64,000 nt of DNA from Sphaerosporella brunnea. Its lineage: Eukaryota > Ascomycota > Pezizomycetes > Pezizales > Pyronemataceae. Shown one piece after another: positions 1 to 9,943 of the stretch (positions are counted from its first letter, which is position 1; every line of letters starts with the position of its first letter). The stretch lies in NCBI GenBank assembly GCA_008704415.1, contig VXIS01000106.1:62001-126000 (forward strand), given 5' to 3'. Both the position numbers and the translations under genes were made by a program. The notes below the pieces were generated by a model. It made no database searches. It saw only the letters and a list, made by a program, of their open reading frames with translations, and was not told the DNA's origin.

Positions 1-31
1 TCGAGAAAGATGAAAAAAAAAAAAAAGAAAT

Positions 32-133
32 TGAAGGCGCTGGGAATCGAACCCAGATCTTCTCATTATCGCCCACCCAAGTCCAATTACTCGGCAGAGC
101 TAGAGATGCGCGGTACCACTGAGCCACGCCCCC
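32..133 (-). tRNA. tRNA-like gene, isotype uncertain (possibly Ala-AGC with intron)
   Basis: Read on the minus strand, a 7-bp acceptor stem (GGGGGCG with CGCCTTC, two G-U pairs) closes a 102-nt unit with discriminator base A. The T arm (CTGGGTTCGATTCCCAG) is perfect and the D arm (GGCTCAGTGGTA) is recognisable. Downstream on the same strand is a run of T from about position 26 down to 13, a good Pol III terminator. The unit is about 29 nt too long, which suggests an intron. Canonical numbering from the D arm puts AGC (Ala) in the anticodon. However, I cannot fold a clean anticodon stem with the 3' half, and two D-stem pairs are mismatched. It may be an intron-bearing tRNA or a decaying copy. 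Confidence 0.65.
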
Positions 134-1660
134 GGATGCTTGGTCCAACTTGTTACCATTGTTCACCGCACACGGGGTTACCCTGCCGGCGATCTCGACA
201 GGTGGAAATTTTGGAACCTTTCGCTATCCGGTTGGGGACCGTTCCCAACGGTCGAACTACCGTTCGTCACAAAGGTCGTTCGAACGGCCGGTCTTTCCCA
301 ACGGGGAGTGAGTACATACTTCACACATGTACATACCTTAGTCGGGGAAGGGTGGTTTGGAGAAGTTATTATATAACCAACATGTAATGGTGGAAAGCGG
401 AGAAATATTAACAGATCGCTCATATATGATACTGGTATTGCTGAATTCTGCCGCAGTCATGATGGCTAGAGCTTCTGTTTCGAAGCAATTAAACAGCACA
501 AATAGAGGGTAGTTGGTTGCAATAGAAACGTGATCTAGTCGGCCGCTATAGAGACGGGAAGGCATCCAAAGATCTGTCGAAAGAAGTTTCAACCGCCGCA
601 ATTTGGTCCGATTCTCAGAACTCGCAATTTCCACAGATGCGTATTGTACGATGGTTGGTCACGCCTTGAGGATGCGTTCGCCAAGCATATACTTGAGATA
701 ACAACCATGTCTGTGCGATACCAGCTATTATCACTACTTTGTCGTCGAGACCTGGAATTACCAACATTAGTCGGAGGTCGCGTACCACTCACTGGCCTTC
801 ACGCACTCGGTCCACACCCGTATTATCTCAGCACGAATATTCCATCACTAGCGCAGTGCGAGTTCTGCACAACCTCCCATGTCCGTTCCTTGTGGCGGCT
901 GTCATCCCGCTCGCTGAGATACAGTCATGCCTCCTCGTTGCGGGGTAAAAGTCCCTTTATAGCGTTGATGAATGCACTCGCAAGGGATTGAGCAAGTGGT
1001 CTCAGGTTGAGATAAGTGCATTCCTCATCGCCGCCGATTCAGCGAGCATTCTTGGAATTACTCTGGTTTCTTCTTTAATCGAGACTCTTTTCTTCAACTA
1101 AAATTTCAACACAGTCAACTTCATGGGATGGGATGCTGGACCACGGTAGCGTTGCAGGTATCAGAGACACGGCTTGCCATGGCCTCTGCAGGCGGGCTGG
1201 CTGCAACTGCTTGTGTCGGTCTCAGGCGACTCAAAAATCCTAGGAGGCTGGCTCATTGAATCGACCAGCGAAGTTTTACCAGTTAATTCACTATAGTCTT
1301 ATTCCATCGATATCTCTGCCACTGGTACGTCGTGAAGGAGGCTGACTGGCAGCCAATATTTTGCCCGCTGAGTGATGTCCCAGTGAAGCCAAAGACCACT
1401 TCCCACAGAGTGTTCCTTTCTTCTGATGTGTAGAGGCAAGATCAGAACAACCAGATGGACGGTACAACGACATAATTTGTCACCTTTTCGGGGTGCAAGA
1501 TGTGGGGCGACAGCCTCAGCTGCGTGCAAGACGATTTGGGTGCAAGCAGAGCTGCATGCAAGTCGAACAGGTCGTAAGCCATATCTAGGTGCAAGCAGTG
1601 AATGCAGACCTGGGCACAAGCTTAGTGCAATACGAACTGGGTACAAGCATAGATCGGTGC
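134..1660. other. Spacer with no recognisable gene
   Basis: Short ORFs occur on both strands, but none has family motifs or convincing codon structure. From about 1490 to 1675 the motif GTGCAAG recurs several times in degenerate direct repeats, ending in a small palindrome (GGTGCAAATTTGCACC, near 1656). Confidence 0.5.
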
Positions 1661-1879
1661 AAATTTGCACCTAGAACCTGCATACAAAAGCGTGTCATAC
1701 AAAAGCGTGCCTCTTCACCTTGAGTTTCCTTCCTTAGCAACTCAGGCTAGATCTCTTACGTCCATATCCGCTCAAGCTGCTTTGCCCTGCTCTATATCTC
1801 CAAAGGTGATCCCGCCCCCCCTCCACCCGAGCACTATACTAACATTTCTCTCCCCAGTTCACAAGCTTTCTGATCCGCG

Positions 1880-2554
1880 ATGGACAACTTTACCCCGAGA
1901 GATCACGAAGATGCACCTCGTGGCGTCAGGCATTTTGCTCCACCTCCAGAGTGGCCTCCAGTCTGGGGTCCGCCAAACCCATATGTCTCCATGTATCCCC
2001 CAACTGCTCCGAACATCGAAGCTGAAGAGCTGTCGAGGTGTATTGACCCGCGCCTTCTCCAAATCAGCCCTAGTTGTCAAGTCGACCAGTCAGGCAGCAT
2101 CCATGACACGGTCATGTCGGAGAGCGAGAGTGACGAAACCATCTTTCGGGCCTTTCCGATGCCACCGATTGCAGAGTTACGGGCAGAGAGGGTCTATAAC
2201 CTACAATGCATGAGGCTCGGGGGGGTTACAGTTGCATCAACCCCGGCACGTTCTGCCACTGCCAACTGTCAGTCATCCGCAGGTGCGGCTACCGCGGTGC
2301 AGTCCAACAGACCTCGAGCGCGTGGGAGGAAAGGGACTCCTCCGCAGCCCATCCAACTGAACTTTGAGTGCATTGTGGAAGATCTGGCTGTCAGGGACCC
2401 AATGGTACAGCCAAAGCCGTACTGGGAGGGGAACCTTCTGAAAAAGGCGGCACGGACGGGAGGCGTGGCTATCGAGCTCTTCGTTGAGAAGCGCCGTAAG
2501 CGCAGGCGCGCTCCAAAGCGCATCGGACGTCCTGATAAGAGACGTCGTTGTTAG
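1880..2554 (+). CDS. Hypothetical protein, proline-rich N-terminus and basic nuclear-type C-terminus
   Basis: I do not recognise this 224-residue ORF. It starts at an ATG and has a proline- and tryptophan-rich N-terminus (residues 18-45, with motifs such as PPPEWPPVW). An acidic serine patch (SESESDE) lies near residue 78. The last 25 residues are strongly basic (EKRRKRRRAPKR, then KRRRC) and resemble a bipartite nuclear localisation signal. Just upstream, a CTAAC-type branch sequence and a pyrimidine tract ending in CCCCAG at about 1857 look like an intron acceptor, so an upstream exon is possible. Its neighbours are spacer and transposon remnants, so it may be host or transposon-derived. 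Confidence 0.42.
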   Translation: MDNFTPRDHEDAPRGVRHFAPPPEWPPVWGPPNPYVSMYPPTAPNIEAEELSRCIDPRLLQISPSCQVDQSGSIHDTVMSESESDETIFRAFPMPPIAELRAERVYNLQCMRLGGVTVASTPARSATANCQSSAGAATAVQSNRPRARGRKGTPPQPIQLNFECIVEDLAVRDPMVQPKPYWEGNLLKKAARTGGVAIELFVEKRRKRRRAPKRIGRPDKRRRC

Positions 2555-3329
2555 TGGATGCGTGTCCCATGGGAGGTGAAAAGAGCAGCCCAATATCACC
2601 ACATGACGATAATATACCGACCAGCTGCAGAGCATGGGCCCCTGCTTGAAACCGTTCGTTAGTGTTTCTCTTTTTCTTTTTGTTATCGCTGTTCTGTAAG
2701 GTATGTACTACGGACTCTGGACCCCAAAATATGAAGCGTACTAACTGTTGATAGTCATTGCATCCCATCATAAGCGATCCAGCGGCTAATAGGGGGGAAA
2801 GGGAGATTAATCTTAGGCATGAGCGGGGCGGGGATTTTTTTTGTTTCTTTTGTGGCATTGCTTGTTCGGCTATTTCACTTTGCAGTTTGACTTTGAAATT
2901 CAGGCGGAAATTCACAAATGGTAAAATCCCGTCTATAGCCTCCGGTTGTTTCTCAGGGCGACGTCTTCGATCGTTTTGCGTGTATACCAACTTGCCAGTA
3001 AAACTTTTGCGTACTTGTCCGTGCTCCCCAGAAGCCAGCCTCGCAGCCCTCTCAGCCCGGCTGTAAAAAGGCGAGTGATTTGTAATGAGCAGATGTGCGC
3101 TGCTCCTCATGCCAGTGAGTGCGACCATCCTCCCACCTCACCCCTTGCACACCTCCTCCATCGCCCACACCCTAATATCTTCCACAGTATGCCTGGAATC
3201 TACTACTATCGAACACTTCACCTTGTACGGATGTTATTTTCCGAAAATTTATCCGGAAGCGTGAGTGATCGGCTGTGATCGCCCGAAATGGAGTGATAGT
3301 TAGCTCACGACCACGGTCGCACGGCCGCC
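2555..3329. other. Spacer with no recognisable gene
   Basis: AT- and GC-mixed sequence with a T-rich patch near 2827. The end nearest 3329 may still be derived from the Helitron fragment that follows, but translation of both strands shows no further motif. Confidence 0.45.
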
Positions 3330-3600
3330 CTACCCTGGAGGCTTTCTCTGGCCTTCGGCCTGCACGCCCACACACTTCAATGACTGCCCTTGCGGCTTGT
3401 TGATGGCCATGCTGAACGCAGGACGAACCGGATATTGTAACCGTATCAGTTTAATTGACATATCGCCCTGGTAATCTCGATCTTTGGGATCACTATTCGT
3501 TGCCCTTGGCCAACGCCGGTTAAAACGACCGCTACAGCATATCCGCATGTGCTCCTTGAGAATTTCAGCATAACACTTACCGCCGATGACATTCTCCGGC
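3330..3600 (-). pseudogene. Helitron/PIF1-type helicase, C-terminal fragment
   Basis: The minus strand encodes a short stretch with the late PIF1-family motifs: a YPVRPAFSMAINKPQGQSLK block followed by the start of the VGV block. In intact Helitron helicases this is the region just before the HGQLYVALSR end motif, which is missing here. The open stretch begins around 3600 and ends in a stop at 3330. No Rep domain or upstream helicase motifs are found nearby, so this is a relic of a RepHel protein. It resembles the better-preserved fragment at 18.9 kb. Confidence 0.7.
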
Positions 3601-4702
3601 GGCAGGCCGAGGCACTGTACTGTGTAGGGGCGGGCTTTCAGTAAGGGCAGAGGGTAGGGCGCTGCCTGGCAGGATCCTCGGGATGAGGTATTTAGTCACG
3701 GGCAACTGTATGTGGCATTGTCAGGGCAACAAGTAGAGACAGATCATGAGTAGTACGCACCAAAATTCTATCTACCGAGTAGGCTGGCCTGCCGAGAATA
3801 TGCCAGCAGACTAGCCTGTAGGCCTATTGAATTATCTTCTGGGCAAGATAGAACAGCTACAAAACTCAACATCATCGCTGAAACACGCGATCTCACTCGT
3901 CAGCATGCAATCTCACTCGTCAGCATGCGATCTCACTCGAGTTCCTGCACTGTTGTATTCTATCCTGCCGAGCTGATGGTACCAGCGGTGGCCCGGCCGA
4001 CAAACTGGCCAGTTTCCTCGGCGGGCCGATCAGCCCATCAGATAAAACTTTAGTGCATACCACCGAGCAGACACCGCACCCCAGACTACGGAGCAAACTT
4101 GAAGATCATATTTGCTCGACATGTGTTTTAGCGCGAATACTGTTTATCTACAATTTGAATGCGTCGGCGAAATAGGAATGGTGCGAAGATACTTTGTGCT
4201 GTGTAGCTGATGCTGGGCCGCTGGCGGATGAATTGGAAGCAGATAGATGACAATTGGTGGGGGTGAGTCAGATTTTGAAGAAGCTTCTAAGTTGGCAAAG
4301 GCTTCGAAGTTCGAAAACTTGACAACAGTAATGCAGTCTAGCCGCCGATCGGGACTGTCTCTCCCGCCCGGGATGAGACAAGATGTTTCGGACTTTCCCT
4401 ATTAGCTATAGCAACTTGGGTGATGAATTCTGATCCGGTCGGCAGCACTGTTCCATAAATTGATTCCCATAAAACTTTTGCTTTTTGGCTACTCACTGGG
4501 AGGTCCACATCCCTTGTTTTACAGAATAACAAGCGGCTACCAAATGATACCGAGTGTTATCCGATGAAGCGGAGCGAGTTATTCTATGCTGCGGATCAGG
4601 TACCCAGTTCGTCAGAGATTGCAGTGAGCAGGCGTTACGCGGAAAAGCGAAATGCCCTCTAGAAACATAATATCTGCACAAGTATTTCACAGGCTTGATA
4701 AG
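3601..4702. other. Spacer up to the Gypsy insertion site
   Basis: No gene is recognisable. At 3892-3945 a unit of about 20 bp (ATCTCACTCGTCAGCATG) repeats two to three times in tandem. Confidence 0.5.
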
Positions 4703-4707
4703 CCTAG
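4703..4707. repeat. Target site duplication (CCTAG), left copy
   Basis: The 5 bp immediately before the 5' LTR are identical to the 5 bp at 12547-12551 immediately after the 3' LTR. This is the size expected for a Gypsy integrase. Confidence 0.92.
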
Positions 4708-5219
4708 TGTAAGATTATTACACTTACTATGGTTTCTTTCTTACGTATTTCCTTACTAAGATATAAAACTATAAGGCAGTAACGATGGTATGATAACAGC
4801 ATTCTACGAGTTTCCATTACTTTCTTTACTATGTTTTGTCACCATGTTTCTAGCACTTTCTAGCCCCTTCGATGCTACGTCACTTTGGAATCTTCTAGTT
4901 TCCACAAGGCAGACTTGCAGGTCTTCTAGACCATTCTTTCCTTAGTTTCGAATTTGCCACCAGATTGTTATCACATGATGTACTCAGCATCGTTGGCTAT
5001 AAAAGCTACGAGCTTTTCCTACATTCATTCTTTTCTCTTCTTTCGATACGGCCTTTCGAGCAGCCCAGATTGTATCGACTATCATCAATAAATACTGAGT
5101 TGATCAGTGACCTGAGTGCGAGTATTCTCTTGGTATTTATCAAGTCAGATACACAAACGGTTCTGAGTTTATTTGCATCTGTGAAATAGCGGATCTTATA
5201 AGCTCACGAAAAGGTTACA
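4708..5219 (+). repeat. Gypsy 5' LTR (512 bp)
   Basis: It begins TGTAA and ends TTACA, a perfect 5-bp terminal inverted repeat. A TATAAAA box at 4998-5004 and an AATAAA signal at 5087-5092 mark the likely promoter and polyadenylation region. It is the same length as the copy at 12035-12546 and appears identical by eye. Confidence 0.95.
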
Positions 5220-5623
5220 TTTTTTTCACTCCGACCAGTATCTTTTCTCTCTACCCAACCTACAATCTTTGATCCTCAGACCAGACTGATCACCTGGTTC
5301 TCCCCTACTCGAAGCCGCCCTGCTGGCCAGGAAATTTCCGAATTTACGACATATCGATATCACGAACCAAGACACAACCACAAGTACGACTCACTTTAAG
5401 CACGACAAGCACAACAATACATTTTCGAGTCTTTAAGACAATCCTAGGAACGACAAGCGTCAACAAGGCCTTAGTTAACCGGCAGAGGTATCAGCAGTCC
5501 CGGGTTAAGCTTTAAGACGAATAGTTAGATCGATCAGGAGACAGCCCTGCACGATTCTATTCAAGAGCTCTCGACGCGAGCTATACAGACAACAATTCCT
5601 CGACAGCATTCCCGAGTGCATAG

Positions 5624-7396
5624 GCCTCAGGGAAGTGCACAACACCCATCACCACGGAGCAACCAACAGCAACAAGAAGGAGCCAACGCCTTAATCCAGA
5701 AATACCCACAGAAGAGGTCATTCAAGCGCTCCACGACGAAGCAGAGGAACAGAGACAACAACCAAAGAAGAGAGGCAGACCACGAAAGAAGCAACCAGAG
5801 GAAACCGAAGCCTCTCAATCAGCCCACTCAGAATCAGAAGCCGAATCAGAAGTCTCCGAGACCAGTACCAATCGACCACCAATTACACAGATTTTTAAAT
5901 CGGAACACGAAGCACGCAAGCGTCTACAGGACCTTCAGGACCACATAAAAGTTGTCCTTGATTGGATTCCCAAAAGTACTGGATCAGACCAGCTCTATAA
6001 CTACGAACTCCTCATTGAGAGCAACACCGAATTTAACCAACTTGAGAAGGAGCTTCACAATTTTCGATTGGAACAATTCACTCCACGATTCGAAAAGCTT
6101 GAGCAAGAGATACAGCAAGCTACGACCGAAGAAACCAAAGAACGAGCCAAAGGTTTACTTCAGACTTGGCAACGCCTATACGAAGAAGGAAGATTCAAAT
6201 CAGACTCGGCTCTAACAGCATCAACAAACAAAGCCATCCAAGATTACCTGGACTTGACAAGGCAAACAACTCCTCCACCACACGAGGTCAGAGACACTAG
6301 CCACGAAGAAACTCCAAGACCACCAGGAGGATTTGAAGAAGACGAATCCAGCTCAGAAGAAGAAAATCCAAAACCACAGTCTCCAAGGAAACAACTTTTC
6401 AGGCCCAGAATCGAAGTCCAAGCAACCACCGCCATGGCAGAAAAGTTTAAAGTCCCAAAGCCACGAACCTATTCAGGAGACAACCAGGATAGAGATGCAG
6501 CCACCATCGACGCATGGCTACAGGAAGTCAAGGACTACCTGACGCTTTCAGGGCTTCAAGACAACGACAAGAAACTCCTAGTGCTTCAGTACTTCCTCAG
6601 CGGAACAGCAAAGGAGTTCTACCATACCAAACGCATGGAAGGCACCATGAACTTTGATGAGTTTCTCACTCAGCTCAAGAACCATATCATTCCATCCACA
6701 GAAGTCAATCGATATTGGGATGATTGGTATAAGATCTCTCAGACTCGAAATGGCAGAGTGGACCGCATCAACGCCACTGCCATTCGACTTGAGAAAGTAG
6801 CAGCTCGAATTGGAAAAGCCATCAACACCCAGGTCAAAATCCAGCGATTCTTGGATGCTATGCACCCAGATCTTCGCTATGCAGTTGAGCCTGAGGTTGT
6901 GGATCGATCGACAGCGAAATGGGAAGACGTCAAGAAGCTAGCGGAACGAAAGGATGCCGCTCTTTTCCAAGCTGGAAAGTATGGACGACCGCAACAATTG
7001 AATCGAAATGGACAACACCATTCTAGCAATGCTATGAATCCTCAGTTCAGCAAGAACAACAACAACTCAGGACGAGGAAACCAAGGAAGGAACAACAAGC
7101 AATTCAAGAAGCTTTCAGACCAGGAGAAAGCGCAACTCAAACAGGAGAAGAAGTGCTTCTACTGCAAGAAGGCAGGACACTTCATCAACGAATGCAGAGC
7201 CAAGCAACGAAATCAGCAACAGGGCAAATGGATTCAATCAGCAAGAACCACTGTCAACATAATGGAAGACAACTTACCACCAACTGTGGAAGAATTCATC
7301 GAAACTGCACGAGCAGAACATAGCAAGAAGGACAACATCAACAACATGGTCACCAACATGAACTGTCAACGGAAAGGCAGGCGAGAGTTCTTCTAG
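5624..7396 (+). CDS. gag: Gypsy gag polyprotein
   Basis: The frame opens after a TAG at 5621 and runs to a TAG at 7394, about 590 codons. It has no in-frame ATG in its N-terminal half, so the true start may use a non-AUG codon, splicing or a frame change in the leader. Features in order are an AT-hook-like basic block (KKRGRPRKK, about 5764), an acidic serine stretch, a helical region, the retrotransposon gag domain (around 6560-6900, with a YFLSGTAKEFY core) and a CX2CX4HX4C zinc knuckle at about 7154-7195. It forms the nucleocapsid and binds element RNA. The 3' end overlaps the start of the protease frame, which lies in the -1 frame. Confidence 0.85.
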   Translation, partial: ASGKCTTPITTEQPTATRRSQRLNPEIPTEEVIQALHDEAEEQRQQPKKRGRPRKKQPEETEASQSAHSESEAESEVSETSTNRPPITQIFKSEHEARKRLQDLQDHIKVVLDWIPKSTGSDQLYNYELLIESNTEFNQLEKELHNFRLEQFTPRFEKLEQEIQQATTEETKERAKGLLQTWQRLYEEGRFKSDSALTASTNKAIQDYLDLTRQTTPPPHEVRDTSHEETPRPPGGFEEDESSSEEENPKPQSPRKQLFRPRIEVQATTAMAEKFKVPKPRTYSGDNQDRDAATIDAWLQEVKDYLTLSGLQDNDKKLLVLQYFLSGTAKEFYHTKRMEGTMNFDEFLTQLKNHIIPSTEVNRYWDDWYKISQTRNGRVDRINATAIRLEKVAARIGKAINTQVKIQRFLDAMHPDLRYAVEPEVVDRSTAKWEDVKKLAERKDAALFQAGKYGRPQQLNRNGQHHSSNAMNPQFSKNNNNSGRGNQGRNNKQFKKLSDQEKAQLKQEKKCFYCKKAGHFINECRAKQRNQQQGKWIQSARTTVNIMEDNLPPTVEEFIETARAEHSKKDNINNMVTNMNCQRKGRREFF

Positions 7397-9943
7397 ACAC
7401 AGGGACAACAGGGACGAATCTTATGTCCAGCAGTTGGGCCCAGACACACAACATCTTTACCAGAGAACTGCCGCAACCTATCACCATTCACATGGCCGCG
7501 AAAGGATCCAAGACAAACGCCAATCGATTTGCTTACGCCAACGTCGAAATTAAACCAGGATGCACTGAGAAAACGAAGTTTCTCATAGTAGCAGTCAGCT
7601 CATACGACATCATCCTAGGAATGCCTTTCCTTCAGGATAACCATGTGAACCTGAATACGGCAGATTCTACAGCACACTTCCCGAAACATGACACCACCAT
7701 TCAGTGTGCAACAAGACAGCCTAGAACATTCTCTCTCACATCATCAGCAACTACTGAAGACATCCCACCTTTCGATAAGATGTTTCCAACAGTATTCCCA
7801 GAGAAGGAACCAGAAGGATTACCTCCACTACGTGATAGATGCAATCATGTGGTCAGACTTGATCCAGACAAACTAGAGCAATTCAAGTTCCATGCAAGGC
7901 GTATTCCTGACTCCTACCGGAAGGACCTAATTGCTCACCTGGACAATTGGAAACAACAGGGAATTGCAGTGCCTGGACCCGGCAGATTCCCATGTTCAAT
8001 TTTCGGAACACCAAAGATACCACCCTCCAAAGGATGGAGATGGGTGAATGACCTTCGAGATAGGAATAGCATCACAGAACGAGACTACACGCCACTGCCT
8101 CATGCAGATAACATCCGAGAGGATGCTGCTAGAGCGAACTTCAAGTCAGTGCTAGACCTTTCCAACGCCTATCACCAGGTGCGAGTGGAGCCATCATCGG
8201 AAGAATTAAATGTCATCAATGCAGATGACCTCGGCTCTTTTCAAGTTAAGGTCATGCTGCAGGGAGACTGCAATGCTCCTGCAACCATGATGCGCTGCAT
8301 GAACACTATCTTAGGCGAATTCATCGGAAAATTTGTATGGGTGTACCTAGATGACATCCTTATCTTTTCCGAAACTCGAGAAGAACACATGCGACACCTT
8401 GAGCAAGTTTTTCGGCAGCTTGCAAAAGCGAAGTTCTATCTCAGGATGGACAAATGTCAGTTCATGACATCCCAGCTACGCCTCCTAGGACACATTATCT
8501 CTGGTCATGAGATCCACCCACACCCAGAGAGAATTCGGAAAATACAGGATTGGCGCACACCCACAAACAAAAAGCAGCTACAAAGCTTTTTAGGTGTAAT
8601 CAATTATGTGGCACCACACCTTTTTCACAGCTCCACTATCCTAGCACCACTCACGGAATTAACCGGAAATGCTGAGTGGCGATGGGATGCCCTGCATGAC
8701 CATGCATTTCGGCAGATCAAGGATCTTTGCCGAAAACATGTACCCCTCACACCGCTTCGATATGACAGAATCAAGTCAGGCGAAGATAAGGTGTATCTGG
8801 TGACAGATGCATCTCGGGTGGGGACGGGTGCATTCATTTGTCATGGCAAGAATCTAGAAGATTCGAAGTCTAGAATCGCAGCGATACACAGCAGACGCTT
8901 TACCGCCACCCAGGAAAATTACAACACCACCAACCAGGAGCTTCTAGCTATAGTTGACGCACTAGGTGCATTCGAAACAAAGCTATTAGGAATACCATTT
9001 ACGGTAATTACTGACCACAAGGCACTGGAGTACCTTGTGACGAAACCCATGACCACTGGCAGACTAGCCAGATGGCTGGAATACATCCAGATGTTCGATT
9101 TTCAAATCCAGCACACACCAGGAGAAAGCAATCAATTAGCAGACACACTTTCACGTCTGTATGAGGATGAGGACAAGGAGATAACGCCACCAGATGAGTT
9201 CCTCCATGAGAACTTAAAACCAGAGGATTTCGGCTCCATCGACAGTCTCCTCAACCCCACAACCTCCATTCCTCAACAGACCACCTCTACCGAAACATAC
9301 AAGCTTTCCTCACACTTTCCACACGCTCTTCAAGTCTCAAATGAGATGTCCACCTCAAACAACAAACCTTCCGCCAGCCTCCGCCCCAAGGGAGCCTCGC
9401 GCTATGAGAGGTGCGACCCAAACCTCCACTGGACAGCCTGCCACTCCAGAGACGGCTGCCCATATCACTATTCCTCAGGATTCATGGAAACCTTCAGCAC
9501 CTGGAAGTCAAACTCTCAGTATCACGCTCAATTTGAATCCGATAGCGACGACGAATTCTACGACTCCCCAGACGAAGACACAGACATGGACGATTCATTT
9601 GGACCCGATTCAGAATGTCCAGACCCAGATGAAGACCCCATCGGCAACTATGAGTGGCTTGTCCACCATGGTTACATCACCTACGCGAATAGTTCAAGGG
9701 CACCTGCCCTCCAATGGTCTCCAGAATCAGGCGCACCACGCCCGAAATTCCCACAGGAGAGACAACACCCAGACGGCCCTTGGTGGAAACAGGATATACC
9801 CAGACAAGTACAGACCTTCACCACCACGCCTACCCCCAGGACGCTCCCAGACCAGCAACAGAACAACCAGGAAAACCCCCAGCGAATCCAGGACGAAGTC
9901 ACGCCAGTTCCAAACCTACGCCATCGCACCCAGGAGAAACCCC
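7381..9943 (+). CDS. pol: Gypsy pol part A: protease, reverse transcriptase, RNase H
   Basis: In the -1 frame relative to gag, the protease active site LLDTG lies at 7390-7404, so the domain begins upstream of the first ATG at 7423. RT follows, with the catalytic YLDD at about 8344, then RNase H with its first Asp in VTDAS and a TNQELLA block around 8930. The region after RNase H is rich in acidic residues and proline. The frame stays open to a TGA ending at 10005, but similarity in sense passes to another frame near a run of five C at 9940-9944. With a 1-base loss there, part A would run on into the integrase. Confidence 0.88.

Noticed and set aside
5220..5250. Primer binding site after the Gypsy 5' LTR
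   Set aside because: The sequence is T-rich with no clear match to a tRNA 3' end; priming may be by another route, so I did not annotate it.
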